From: Azoarcus sp. DD4
GTDB lineage: Bacteria; Pseudomonadota; Gammaproteobacteria; Burkholderiales; Rhodocyclaceae
DNA length: 64,000 nucleotides
Reading direction: 5' to 3'
Assembly: GCF_006496635.1 (NCBI RefSeq)
Contig: NZ_CP022958.1
Coordinates: 3,782,001-3,846,000 of the forward strand
Shown: piece after piece, positions 55,687-64,000 of the stretch
Layout: every line of letters starts with the position of its first letter
Numbering within the stretch: the first letter of the stretch is position 1
Notes under the pieces: model-generated
Told to the model about the DNA's origin: nothing
The model's input: only the letters and a program-made list of their open reading frames with translations
The model's database searches: none
Translations under genes and position numbers: made by a program

Positions 55687-56496
55687 TCAGCGCCTGCGCG
55701 CTCCCACCAGCGCCTCCATCTCTTCGGCCGAAAAGCCTGCCGCCAGCCGCGCTTCCCGGTGCAGCGGCGGCAGCGGCCGCGGCGCATCGAATTGGTCGAT
55801 CAGCGCGAGGTAGGTTGCTTCCGGCGCCAGCCCGCGTTCCGCGCACTGCGCACGGAACCAGCGATCGCCAATGGCAACGTGGCCGATCTCGTCGCGCAGG
55901 ATGATCTCCAACACCCCGACGCTTTCACGATCGCCTATCGCCGTCAGCTTGGCCATGATGGGGGGCGTGGCATCCAGTCCGCGCGCCTCAAGCACGCGCG
56001 GCACCAGCGCCATCCGCGTCAACACGTCGCCGGCCGTCTTGCAGGCCATGTCCCACAGCCCGTCGTGCGCAGGGAAGTCCCCGTAGGCATGACCGAGCGC
56101 TGCCAGGCGGTCACATACCAGGCCAAAGTGATAAGCCTCCTCCGCCGCCACGCGCAGCCAGTCGGCATGGAAGTCGGGCGGCATGCTCCGGAAGCGGTGC
56201 ACGCAGTCCAGCGCGAGATTGATGGCATTGAACTCGATATGCGCGATCGCGTGCAGCAAGGCGGCGTGGCCTGCACGGGAACCCACCTTGCGGGTGTGGA
56301 GCAGCTGCGGCGCGACCAGTTGCGGGCGTGGCGGCCTGCCGGGCACTGCTATCGGGCAGACATCGTCGGCGGCAGGCCGGGCCAGCATGCGTCCGGCCTC
56401 CCAATCCGCCAGCAAGGCGGTCGTTACAGCGCACTTGGCACCGGGCTCGTCAAGCATCAGCGCCGCCAGCGCGGCCTCGTGGACGGAAGACATCAT
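55687..56496 (-). CDS. Ferritin-like DUF455 protein
   Basis: A 269-residue DUF455 (COG2833) protein with a ferritin-like helical bundle. Possible metal ligands lie in HAIAHIEFNAINLALD, RVAAEEAYHFGLVCDRL and RDEIGHVAIGDRWF, the paired E-x6-H pattern of di-iron carriers. The reaction is unknown. Tandem ATGs at 56496 and 56493 are both possible. It is divergent from moeA. Confidence 0.85.
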   Translation of the reverse strand: MMSSVHEAALAALMLDEPGAKCAVTTALLADWEAGRMLARPAADDVCPIAVPGRPPRPQLVAPQLLHTRKVGSRAGHAALLHAIAHIEFNAINLALDCVHRFRSMPPDFHADWLRVAAEEAYHFGLVCDRLAALGHAYGDFPAHDGLWDMACKTAGDVLTRMALVPRVLEARGLDATPPIMAKLTAIGDRESVGVLEIILRDEIGHVAIGDRWFRAQCAERGLAPEATYLALIDQFDAPRPLPPLHREARLAAGFSAEEMEALVGARRR

Positions 56497-56630
56497 GGGG
56501 TGCAGTTTAGCAAAACCGCGCACCGGCATTCGCCATGACACATGGTCCTTCATCGGCGCTGCAACCGCCGGCACATTGGGTAATAATGGCCGCCATTGCA
56601 GCCTGTCGGAGGCTGCCCCGGATTTTGCCG

Positions 56631-57878
56631 ATGAGCATAGAAACAGGCGGCGCCGAGCGCCGCAACCACCTTACCGTCGCCGAAGCCAGAGCGGCCATTT
56701 TCGAACGTATCGCCCCCGTCGCAGGCTGGGAGCGCGTTGCCGTGCGCAGCGCGCTCGGTCGTGTCCTGGCCGAGGACGTGGTGGCCCCCTGCAACGTTCC
56801 GGCGCATGACAACTCGGCGATGGACGGCTACGCAGTCCGTGCGGCCGATCTCGCGGCAGACGGCGAAACCGCACTCACCGTGGTCGGCACCGCCTACGCC
56901 GGCCATCCCTTCTCGGGCGTCGTCGGTGTCGGTCAGGCAGTGCGCATCATGACGGGAGCGGCAATCCCGAGGGATGCCGACACCATCGTGGTGCAGGAAG
57001 TCACCCACCGCGAAGAACAGCGGGTCTTCATCCCTCCCGGGCAGCGCAAGGGACAGAACCTGCGCCGGGCAGGCGAGGACCTCGCGCTCGGTGGGGTGGC
57101 GCTCGCCGCCGGCACGCTCTGCGGTCCTGCAGAACTCGGCCTGATCGCCTCGCTCGGGATTGCCGAAGTCGCCGTACGCCGGCGCCTGCGTGTCGCCTTC
57201 TTTTCCACCGGCGACGAGATCGCCTCGATCGGCCGACCGCTTGCGCCGGGCGAAGTGTACGACAGCAACCGCTACACCCTCTTCGGCGCGCTCAGCCGAC
57301 TCGGCTGCGAAGTGCTGGACATGGGCGTAATCGCCGACCAGCCCGCTGCACTCGAAGCCGCCTTTCGCGACGCCTCGCAGGCAGCCGACGTCATCATCAC
57401 CAGTGGCGGCGTGTCGGTCGGCGAAGCCGACTTCATCCGCGAGATGATGACACGCATGGGCGAGGTCGCATTCTGGAAACTCGCGATCAAGCCCGGCCGG
57501 CCGATGGCCTTCGGCCGTGTCGGAAACGCTTTTCTCTTCGGGCTTCCCGGCAATCCCGTGGCAGTACTGGTGACCTACTACCAGTTCGTGCGCGACGCCC
57601 TGCTGGGCATGATGGGCGTGTCGCCGCTGCCGTCGGTCCAGCTCTTCGAAGTGCCCTGCGCCGACAGTATCCGCAAGCAGGCGGGACGGCGCGAGTTCAT
57701 GCGCGGCCGACTCGCCGAGCGCGACGGCAGGCTTGTCGTAGGCCTTGCCGGCGCGCAGGGCTCGGGCGTCCTGCGTTCGATGTCGGAAGCCAACTGTTTC
57801 ATCGTCCTCCCCGAGGACAACGCCGGCGTACAGACAGGCGACATGGTGCTGGTCCAGCCCTTCGACGGCCTGGTCTAA
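56631..57878 (+). CDS. moeA: Molybdopterin molybdenumtransferase
   Basis: A 415-residue MoeA that inserts molybdate into adenylated molybdopterin made by Mog. Marks are ARAAIFERIAPV, VPAHDNSAMDGYAVRAAD (active-site Asp), MTGAAIPRDADTIV, FSTGDEI, ITSGGVSVGEADF and FGLPGNPVAV. The four-domain length fits. ATG 56631 has a GGAGG only far upstream, so the start is moderately sure. rpiA follows by 29 bases. Confidence 0.95.
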   Translation: MSIETGGAERRNHLTVAEARAAIFERIAPVAGWERVAVRSALGRVLAEDVVAPCNVPAHDNSAMDGYAVRAADLAADGETALTVVGTAYAGHPFSGVVGVGQAVRIMTGAAIPRDADTIVVQEVTHREEQRVFIPPGQRKGQNLRRAGEDLALGGVALAAGTLCGPAELGLIASLGIAEVAVRRRLRVAFFSTGDEIASIGRPLAPGEVYDSNRYTLFGALSRLGCEVLDMGVIADQPAALEAAFRDASQAADVIITSGGVSVGEADFIREMMTRMGEVAFWKLAIKPGRPMAFGRVGNAFLFGLPGNPVAVLVTYYQFVRDALLGMMGVSPLPSVQLFEVPCADSIRKQAGRREFMRGRLAERDGRLVVGLAGAQGSGVLRSMSEANCFIVLPEDNAGVQTGDMVLVQPFDGLV

Positions 57879-57907
57879 CCCTCACTCACAAGGAATACGA
57901 AAACAGC

Positions 57908-58570
57908 ATGACCCAGGACGAACTCAAGAAAGCCGCCGCACTCGCCGCACTTGACTACATCGAGGACGGCATCATCGTCGGCGTCGGCACCGGCTCGACA
58001 GTGAATCACTTCATCGACGGCCTGGCCGGCATCAAGTCGCGCATCCGCGGTGCCGTGTCGAGTTCGGAAGCGAGTTCGGCACGACTGACCGCTTACGGCA
58101 TCCCGCTGCTCGACCTGAACGACGTGGATACGCTCCCGGTCTACGTCGACGGCGCCGACGAGATCGACGGCGGCTTCAGCATGATCAAGGGCGGCGGCGG
58201 CGCCCTCACCCGCGAGAAGATCGTTGCTGCGGTGGCCAGCCGTTTCATCTGCATCTGCGACAAGAGCAAGCGCGTCGAAATCCTCGGCCGCTTTCCGCTG
58301 CCGGTCGAGGTGATCCCGATGGCACGCGCCCAGGTGATGCGCGAACTGGCCAGGCTCGGAGGCGAACCGCGGCTGCGGGAAGACTTCGTGACCGACAACG
58401 GCAACCTCATCGTCGACGTGCACCGTCTGGCCATCACCGATCCGGTCGCGATGGAGCAACGCATCAATGGCATCGTCGGCGTCGTCACCAACGGGCTCTT
58501 CGCTGCGCGCGGCGCCGACGTGCTGCTGCTGGCGGGCGCCAGCGGCGTCGAGCGCCTGGAACGCAGCTGA
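57908..58570 (+). CDS. rpiA: Ribose-5-phosphate isomerase A
   Basis: A 220-residue pentose-phosphate enzyme. The phosphate loop is GVGTGSTVNHFID, the catalytic region DGADEIDGGFSMIKGGGGAL, with the catalytic Asp and Lys, and DKSKRVEILG, FVTDNGNLIVDV complete the site. Length equals E. coli RpiA (219). ACAAGGA precedes the ATG region. phoU begins 51 bases downstream. Confidence 0.97.
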   Translation: MTQDELKKAAALAALDYIEDGIIVGVGTGSTVNHFIDGLAGIKSRIRGAVSSSEASSARLTAYGIPLLDLNDVDTLPVYVDGADEIDGGFSMIKGGGGALTREKIVAAVASRFICICDKSKRVEILGRFPLPVEVIPMARAQVMRELARLGGEPRLREDFVTDNGNLIVDVHRLAITDPVAMEQRINGIVGVVTNGLFAARGADVLLLAGASGVERLERS

Positions 58571-58621
58571 CACATTCACTTAACTTTGGCGTGCTAGCCT
58601 GCCCAACCTCTGGATAGTGCA

Positions 58622-59335
58622 ATGGCGAAAATGACCGAACATACGTACAAGCAGTTCGACGCAGAACTCGAGGCGCTCCGTACCGGCGTCCTGCAGATGG
58701 GCGGGCTGGTAGAGACCCAGGTGGCGAACGCGCTCGAAGGCCTGAAGACCGGCAATATCGGCCTCATCGACCGAGTCATCGAAGGCGACCACAGGATCAA
58801 CCTGCTCGAGGTGGAGCTGGCCGACGACTGCACCCAGATCATCGCAAAGCGTCAACCGACGGCAGTCGACCTGCGCCTCATCATGACGGTGATCAAGTCC
58901 ATCGCCGACCTGGAGCGCATCGGCGACGAGGCCAAGAAAATCGCCAAGGCAGCCAAGCGCCTGCATTCGGGCGATGCACCCTTCGTGCCGCGGGTGGAAC
59001 TCGGTTATGCGGCGGGGCTGGCGCTCGACATGTTGCGCAGTGCGCTCGACAGCTTCGCGCGTGCCGACGTCTCGGAGGTAAACACCATCAAGAACCAGGA
59101 TGCCGAGGTGGACGCCTCCTTCAAGGGCATCATGCGCCAACTGATCACTTTCATGATGGAAGATCCCCGCACCATCACCAGCAGTCTGGAAGTGCTGTTC
59201 ATCGCCAAGTCGATCGAGCGCATCGGTGACCACGCCAAGAACGTGTCGGAGTATGTCGTCTTCCTGGTACAGGGCCGCGACGTGCGCTACACGAAATCGG
59301 CCGCCGCTGCATCGGAAGCCGCCAAAGGCAACTGA
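58622..59335 (+). CDS. phoU: Phosphate signalling protein PhoU
   Basis: A 237-residue all-helical protein of two three-helix bundles. Each has a metal-binding E-x3-D-x2-R-like segment: IKSIADLERIGDEAKKIA and IAKSIERIGDHAKNVSEY. PhoU links the Pst transporter and the PhoR kinase. No pst, phoB or phoR gene is in the window, and no Pho box was noticed before it. A strong terminator follows. Confidence 0.96.
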   Translation: MAKMTEHTYKQFDAELEALRTGVLQMGGLVETQVANALEGLKTGNIGLIDRVIEGDHRINLLEVELADDCTQIIAKRQPTAVDLRLIMTVIKSIADLERIGDEAKKIAKAAKRLHSGDAPFVPRVELGYAAGLALDMLRSALDSFARADVSEVNTIKNQDAEVDASFKGIMRQLITFMMEDPRTITSSLEVLFIAKSIERIGDHAKNVSEYVVFLVQGRDVRYTKSAAAASEAAKGN

Positions 59336-59356
59336 CCCGCAGCAGAACGGCTCCCC

Positions 59357-59398
59357 ACAACAAAAAAGGGATGGCCGAAGCCATCCCTTTTTTGTTGT
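59357..59398. terminator. Bidirectional terminator between phoU and yggX
   Basis: A perfect 19-base inverted repeat around CGAA: the stem GGGATGGC/GCCATCCC is flanked by A6 on the left and T6 on the right, so it ends both convergent transcripts. Confidence 0.95.
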
Positions 59399-59425
59399 CC
59401 GGCGGCCGGCTTGCAGCCGCGGCGC

Positions 59426-59698
59426 TCACTGCGCCGGCGGAACGTAGCCGCCGATCTGGTCGGCGCCACCTTCGAAAAAGTGCTTCTCCATCTGCTCGGC
59501 CAGATACTTGCGCGCCCGCGCATCCATCAGGTTGAGCCGGTTCTCATTGATCAGCATGGTCTGGTACTTGACCCATTGCTGCCAGGCTTCCTTGGACACG
59601 CTTTCGAAGATCCGCTTGCCGAGCTCGCCGGGCACCGGCGGCAGATCCAAGCCTTCAGCCTCACGGCCGAGTTTGATGCAATTCACCATACGAGCCAT
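59426..59698 (-). CDS. yggX: Fe(II)-trafficking protein YggX
   Basis: A 90-residue protein protecting iron-sulfur clusters from oxidation. Marks are MVNCIKLGREAEGLD with the conserved Cys, PPVPGELGKRIFESVSKEAW and LINENRLNLMDARARKYL. ATG 59698 or 59689 may be used. It follows the diguanylate cyclase gene by only 3 bases, so the two are likely co-transcribed after argA. Confidence 0.96.
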   Translation of the reverse strand: MARMVNCIKLGREAEGLDLPPVPGELGKRIFESVSKEAWQQWVKYQTMLINENRLNLMDARARKYLAEQMEKHFFEGGADQIGGYVPPAQ

Positions 59699-59701
59699 CG
59701 T

Positions 59702-61432
59702 TCAATCCTTTGCAAAGGGAGGTTCATCAAGATTCCGATTGGTGGCCGACATTCTATCGGATTCGCTGCCGCCATCACCCGACACCATCCAGCGATTGCG
59801 GCCGTGGCTCTTGGACTGGTACATCGCCTGGTCGGCCGCCGCCATCAGCGCCTCGCCGTCTGCACCATGACGCGGAAATAGTGCGATCCCGATACTGGCG
59901 GTCACACCGACCGACTGACCACCAAAACTGAAGCTCAAGCCGTCGACGCCCTCGACCAGACGCGCGGCCAGTTCCGACAACTCCGCCTCCGTCGTGTCCG
60001 GCACCAGCATCGCGAACTCGTCGCCGCCCAACCGGAACAGCATTTCGTTGCGCCGGATGATGCGCCCCACCCCCTCGGCGATACCTACCAGCACCTCGTC
60101 GCCAGCCTGATGGCCATAGCGGTCGTTGATCGGCTTGAAGCCATCGAGGTCGATCGCGACCAGGCCGACCTCGAGCCCCCGTCGCTGCGCCTCGGCCAGC
60201 AGGCGGTCGAGCTCCTCGTGGAAGCGGCGACGGTTGTACAGGTTGGTCAGCGGATCGCGCTCCGCCAGTGCGACCAGCTGGTTGGCGATGCGGCGCTGCT
60301 CGGTGACGTCCTCGTAAATCCACACCCGCCCGATGCCGCGCGCGCCCTTGCCGCTTTCGATCACGGCAGACAGATCGGTGACGATGCGGCCATCCTTCAT
60401 CCGGACTTCGAACTGCTCGCTCACCGCCTGACGCTCGCCGACCACCGCCTCGATATGGGCGAAATAGGCCTCCGGATCAGCCAGCAAGGGCGCGACGGTC
60501 CGCTGCAGGACGACGTCGCGCGTACCGATGAGATTCTCCTCCGGCTGGAATCCCCATATCTTCAGCATCGTGCGATTGAAATACAGCACGCGGTGATCGT
60601 GATCGATGAAGATAATGCCGAGGCCGATGACGTTCAGCAGTGCAGCCAGGCGCTGACGCTCGTCGTTGCTGCGCGACAGATAGTGCTCGCGCAGCGCCTG
60701 CGCCCGCCGCAACTCCGCCACCGTTTCGAGCAGCTTGTACTCCGTCTCCTTGCGCGCCTGGATGTCCTCGGCCGACATACGCAAGCCCACCCGGCGACCC
60801 TCGCCGTCCAGCATCACGCGCCAGCGGCAGGCCACCCAGCCGTAGCGGCCATCGCGGTGCGCGAGCCGCATCTCGAAATCCTGCTGGACGCCGTCGGCCA
60901 GCACCTGCATCGCCATCCGCACGCAGTAACGCCGATCCGATTCATGCGCCAGCATCTCGATGGCATCCGAGGCCTCCATGCAGGCAGCGGTAGTCCATCC
61001 GGTCAGGCGCTCCACCGAGGGACTGACCCATAACAGTCGCCGGTTGGCGTCGAACAAGGCCTCCAGACCGTGCACACCCTCGGCGATCTGGCGCAAGAAC
61101 AAGGTCTGGCCGACGGCCTGGTCGATGCGTTCGAGCGGGCACGCCGCCGTTTCGCCCACCAGCGTGCCCGCCTCATGCCATGCATCGATGCGCGAATGGA
61201 TGGCCGACGATTCGCTGTGCCGGATGCTCGCGAGCTTGCGCTGCTGGCAATACACCGCGCCGCCCGCCAGGGCGGCGATGATCGCGATGCCGGGCAGCCA
61301 GGCGAACCAGCCGTATTCGGCCTCGAGCAAGCGGCCGAGGCCAATGATCACCGCCACGGCGAGCGCACCGGCCAGCCCCGCCAGCCAGACCGGACGCAAT
61401 GACACCACCATGCAGGAGGTGCGTTCGTTCAT
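59702..61432 (-). CDS. Membrane diguanylate cyclase with PAS domains
   Basis: A 576-residue c-di-GMP synthase candidate. Two membrane helices are at about 10-65, then two PAS domains (about 110-240 and 260-385) and a GGDEF domain. The active site is RLGGDEFAML near residue 468, intact. RDPLTNLYNRRRF marks its start. No EAL domain and no clear RxxD inhibitory site are visible. The ATG overlaps the argA stop (ATGA), so this signalling gene is coupled to arginine synthesis genes, an odd partnership. Confidence 0.92.
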   Translation of the reverse strand: MNERTSCMVVSLRPVWLAGLAGALAVAVIIGLGRLLEAEYGWFAWLPGIAIIAALAGGAVYCQQRKLASIRHSESSAIHSRIDAWHEAGTLVGETAACPLERIDQAVGQTLFLRQIAEGVHGLEALFDANRRLLWVSPSVERLTGWTTAACMEASDAIEMLAHESDRRYCVRMAMQVLADGVQQDFEMRLAHRDGRYGWVACRWRVMLDGEGRRVGLRMSAEDIQARKETEYKLLETVAELRRAQALREHYLSRSNDERQRLAALLNVIGLGIIFIDHDHRVLYFNRTMLKIWGFQPEENLIGTRDVVLQRTVAPLLADPEAYFAHIEAVVGERQAVSEQFEVRMKDGRIVTDLSAVIESGKGARGIGRVWIYEDVTEQRRIANQLVALAERDPLTNLYNRRRFHEELDRLLAEAQRRGLEVGLVAIDLDGFKPINDRYGHQAGDEVLVGIAEGVGRIIRRNEMLFRLGGDEFAMLVPDTTEAELSELAARLVEGVDGLSFSFGGQSVGVTASIGIALFPRHGADGEALMAAADQAMYQSKSHGRNRWMVSGDGGSESDRMSATNRNLDEPPFAKD

Positions 61433-62787
61433 AGCGCCTTGACGAATACCTTTGAGCGACGCTGGAAGTTGTAGAGCTCACGCTTCTGGCGCGGCAACGC
61501 CTCGGGGCCGATCTCACTGAATCCGCGTTCGCGGAACCAGTGCGCTGTGCGCGTGGTGAGCACGAACAGACGCTCCAGCCGCTGCACCCGCGCGCGCCGT
61601 TCGATCCGGCGCAGCAACTGGTCGCCCAGCCCTGCACGACGGTACTCGGGCATCACCGCGAGGCAGGCCAGCTCGGCTGCATTCTCTTCGCTGAACGGAT
61701 AGAGCGCCGCACAGCCAACCAGCACCCCGTCGTGTTCGACCACGGTAAACCGGTCGACCTCCTGTTCGAGCAGCTCACGACCACGCCGCACCAGCGTGCC
61801 GTCCGCCTCCATCGGCGAGATCAGGGAGACCAGCGCGCCAACGTCGTCGATCGTGGCCTCGCGCAGACGGAACAGCGGGTCGCGCGACACCACGGTGCCG
61901 ACCCCGGCGTGAGTAAAGAACTCCAGCAGCAGGCCGCCGTCCTTGTCGCGGTCGATCAGGTGGCAGCGTGCCACCCCCTTGCGCACCGCCCGGATCGCAC
62001 ACGGCAGGTAGAGATGCAGGTCTTCGGTCAGGCCCTCGCGGGCCTCGAGCTTGCGCGCCGCCTCGTCGGCGGTGACCGATTCGATCAGCTTGCCGTCGGC
62101 ATCGAGCAGGCCCGGCGCATCGCATAGATAGATCAGCTTCTCCGCCTTCAGTGCCACCGCCACGGCCTCGGCGACCTCCTCCATGCACAGATTGAAGATT
62201 TCCCCCGCCGGCGACACGCCGAGCGGCGTGATCAGCACCACGTTCTGCTGGTCGAGATCCGCCTTGATTTCCTCGGCGATGATGCGGCGCACCGCGCCGG
62301 TGAACTGGAAGTCGATCCCGTCGACCACGCCGAAAGGCCGGGCAGTGATGAAATTGCCGCCGGTCACCCGCATGTAGCTGCCAGCCATGGGCGTATTGGG
62401 CAATCCTTGGGACAACAGCGCCTCGACCTCGAAGCGGGTCACCGCCATCGCCGACTTCACGCACTCAAGCGCCGCTGCATCGGTAACGCGCAGTCCGTTG
62501 TGGAAACGCGCCTCCAGCCCGCGACGCGCCACCTCGGCATCGATCTGCGGACGCGCACCATGCACCAACACCAGGCGAATACCGAGTGCGGCCAGCAGGT
62601 TGCAGTCGTAGGCGAGGCTCTGCGCACGCTCGCCGGCGGCGACCTCGCCACCGAAGGCGACGACGAAGGTCTTGCCGCGGAAAGCGTGTATGTAGGGCGC
62701 GGCGCCGCGCACCCAGGAAACGAACTGCGCCGTCGAGTCGGCAGCAACAGGCAGCGCGGCCTGAGCGGGGGGAGATTCGGCGTTCAA
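61429..62787 (-). CDS. argA: Amino-acid N-acetyltransferase (N-acetylglutamate synthase)
   Basis: About 452 residues. The N-terminal kinase-like domain (GKTFVVAFGGEVAAG, LVLVHGARPQIDAEVARRGL, VVLITPLGVSPAGEIFNL) senses arginine; the C-terminal GNAT domain (about 305-450) has LACLAVMPEYRRAGLGDQLL for acetyl-CoA. This is the classic ArgA that starts arginine synthesis. No ATG suits the N-terminus; TTG 62787 gives the usual length, GTG 62814 is an alternative, and neither has a good ribosome site. Confidence 0.92.
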   Translation of the reverse strand: MNAESPPAQAALPVAADSTAQFVSWVRGAAPYIHAFRGKTFVVAFGGEVAAGERAQSLAYDCNLLAALGIRLVLVHGARPQIDAEVARRGLEARFHNGLRVTDAAALECVKSAMAVTRFEVEALLSQGLPNTPMAGSYMRVTGGNFITARPFGVVDGIDFQFTGAVRRIIAEEIKADLDQQNVVLITPLGVSPAGEIFNLCMEEVAEAVAVALKAEKLIYLCDAPGLLDADGKLIESVTADEAARKLEAREGLTEDLHLYLPCAIRAVRKGVARCHLIDRDKDGGLLLEFFTHAGVGTVVSRDPLFRLREATIDDVGALVSLISPMEADGTLVRRGRELLEQEVDRFTVVEHDGVLVGCAALYPFSEENAAELACLAVMPEYRRAGLGDQLLRRIERRARVQRLERLFVLTTRTAHWFRERGFSEIGPEALPRQKRELYNFQRRSKVFVKAL

Positions 62788-62960
62788 TCGTGCACCGGTC
62801 GGTGTTGCCGGCACCCGCAGCCATTCCGCGGGCGCGCCGGACTGTTGTCGTACTCCGATTCTAGCCGAAGCCCCGACGCTTGTTGCCTCGGCCCAGCGCA
62901 ACGGGATGAAACAAATGATTCCGGCGTAAGCCCCCGGCATTACCGGGCGCAGCGGCGCAA

Positions 62961-63998
62961 TCAGGCCAGGGCGCGGGTCAGCTGCTCGCAGATCGTGCGC
63001 AGCACCTTGATCCGTGCGTAGTACTTGTTGTCCGCCTCGACCAGGGTCCACGGCGCGATCTCGGTGCTGGTCCGATCCACCATGTCGCATACCGCCTGGG
63101 CATAGGCATCCCACTTGTCGCGGTTGCGCCAGTCTTCCTCGGTGATCTTGAAGCGCTTGTGCGGCTCGGCCTCGCGTTCCTTGAAGCGCGCGAGCTGTTC
63201 ATCCTGGCTGATCGCCAGCCAGAACTTCACCACCACCGCGCCGGCGACGACGAGCTGATCCTCGAAATCGTTGATCTCGGCGTAGGCCCGCATCCAGTCG
63301 GCCTCGGAACAGTATCCCTCGACGCGCTCGACCAGGACACGGCCATACCAGGAACGGTCGAACACCAGCACCTTGCCCTGGCGCGGCAGATGGCGCCAGA
63401 AGCGCCAGAGATAGGGCTGCGCCTGCTCCTCCTCCGACGGTGCCGCAATCGGCACGATACGATACTGCCGCGCATCGAGCGCCGCACTGACACGGCGGAT
63501 CGCACCGCCCTTGCCCGCCGCATCCGCGCCCTCGAAAACCAGTACCAGCGAGCGCTTGTGAAACGCCGGCTCGCGCGTCAGCAGCGCCAGCTTGCCTTGG
63601 TAGCGTTCGAGCTGATCCTCGTAGGCCTTGCGCTCCATCTCCTGGCGCAGCACCAGCGTATTGAGGAGATTGAGCCGGTCGACCGCCGGCGGCAGCGGCG
63701 CGGCGGTCTGGCGCGGCGCCCAGCCGCGCTGCACCACGTCGAGCCGCTTGCGCAAGGCCGTCAGCAGCGCCCTCCCGACGAAGACGGCGCGAAAGCGGGG
63801 ATCGCTGCCATCGACGATCATCCACGGTGCCTCGCCGGAACTGGTCTGGCGCAACGCATGGCCGGCAACGTCGTGGTAGCGGTCGTAGCTCTCGTAGAAG
63901 CGCCAGTCGCGCTCGGTGACACGCCAGCGGGTGCGCTCGTCCTTCTCCAGATCCTTCAGACGCTTCTTCTGGCCGGCTTTGGAGAGATGGAACCAGAA
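62961..63998 (-). CDS. pap: Polyphosphate:AMP phosphotransferase, C-terminal part (5' end outside window)
   Basis: The last 345 codons of a tandem PPK2 protein. The first visible residues, FWFHLSKAGQKKRLKDLEKD, are the end of one PPK2 domain; a full second domain follows with Walker A EGADAAGKGGAIRRV, FDRSWYGRVLVERVEG (Walker B/lid) and FKITEEDWRNRDKWDAY. Two-domain PPK2 proteins transfer phosphate from polyphosphate to AMP. The start is beyond base 64000, so its promoter cannot be seen. Confidence 0.9.
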   Translation of the reverse strand, partial: FWFHLSKAGQKKRLKDLEKDERTRWRVTERDWRFYESYDRYHDVAGHALRQTSSGEAPWMIVDGSDPRFRAVFVGRALLTALRKRLDVVQRGWAPRQTAAPLPPAVDRLNLLNTLVLRQEMERKAYEDQLERYQGKLALLTREPAFHKRSLVLVFEGADAAGKGGAIRRVSAALDARQYRIVPIAAPSEEEQAQPYLWRFWRHLPRQGKVLVFDRSWYGRVLVERVEGYCSEADWMRAYAEINDFEDQLVVAGAVVVKFWLAISQDEQLARFKEREAEPHKRFKITEEDWRNRDKWDAYAQAVCDMVDRTSTEIAPWTLVEADNKYYARIKVLRTICEQLTRALA

Positions 63999-64000
63999 TT

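Noticed and set aside
58571..58621. Pho box before phoU
   Set aside because: No CTGTCAT-type direct repeats are visible in the gap.

Overview
The window is GC-rich, gene-dense chromosomal DNA whose proteins look most like those of Betaproteobacteria of the Rhodocyclales (Azoarcus/Aromatoleum/Thauera group). This placement rests on protein character and gene order and was not tested by any search. I see no rRNA, tRNA, CRISPR array, insertion sequence, integrase or phage gene. About 66 protein genes are called. Those at both ends are cut by the window: a lytic transglycosylase on the left and a polyphosphate:AMP phosphotransferase on the right.

Layout. 1-4.7 kb: envelope block with a transglycosylase end, a bactofilin gene, and the divergent glrK-qseG-glrR two-component operon. 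4.8-13.4 kb: a radical SAM protein, the nudJ-(unknown)-mnmA operon, ilvE, a zinc-finger protein, an NTF2-like protein, YheT hydrolase, AlgC-type mutase and an HDOD protein. 13.4-24.8 kb: alaS, cobalamin adenosyltransferase, a NifX-family protein, alkB, a flavin oxidase, dinB coupled to an ABC exporter, rmuC and aroG. 24.9-30.5 kb: antiporter, msrPQ (molybdenum methionine sulfoxide reductase), mog, yjgA, pmbA. 30.6-34.4 kb: a TRAP transporter split into two tail-to-tail units. 34.5-37.5 kb: a histidine phosphatase and a shortened KdpD-like kinase with a KdpE-like regulator. 37.5-41.7 kb: glyA-nrdR-ribD, moeB and a small unknown gene. 41.7-49 kb: ctpA, envC, gpmA, then arsR-rhodanese-grxC-secB-SH3-gpsA and trmL, close to the Escherichia coli yibN-grxC-secB-gpsA neighbourhood. 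49-54 kb: comF, bioB-bioC-nucleotidase, GNAT-hemB. 54-64 kb: engB, cytochrome c4, ferritin-like protein, moeA-rpiA-phoU, yggX, diguanylate cyclase, argA, pap.

Most of this is housekeeping; the notable content is regulatory. (1) The 345-base gap between the bactofilin gene and glrK holds a near-consensus sigma-54 promoter facing the bactofilin gene and two sites of the TGTC-N10-GACA type known for GlrR, which suggests that GlrKR controls a cytoskeletal/cell-wall gene. (2) The gene-free hemB-engB interval carries, on the plus strand, an RpoE-type promoter, a hairpin with an anti-Shine-Dalgarno loop and two tandem intrinsic terminators. This is a strong small-RNA candidate, in the same place and orientation relative to engB as Spot 42 in E. 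coli and ErsA in Pseudomonas. (3) The ArsR-family regulator ahead of the rhodanese gene has the cysteine pair spacing of the persulfide sensors BigR and SqrR. Together these give the window an envelope-stress and sulfur-stress theme.
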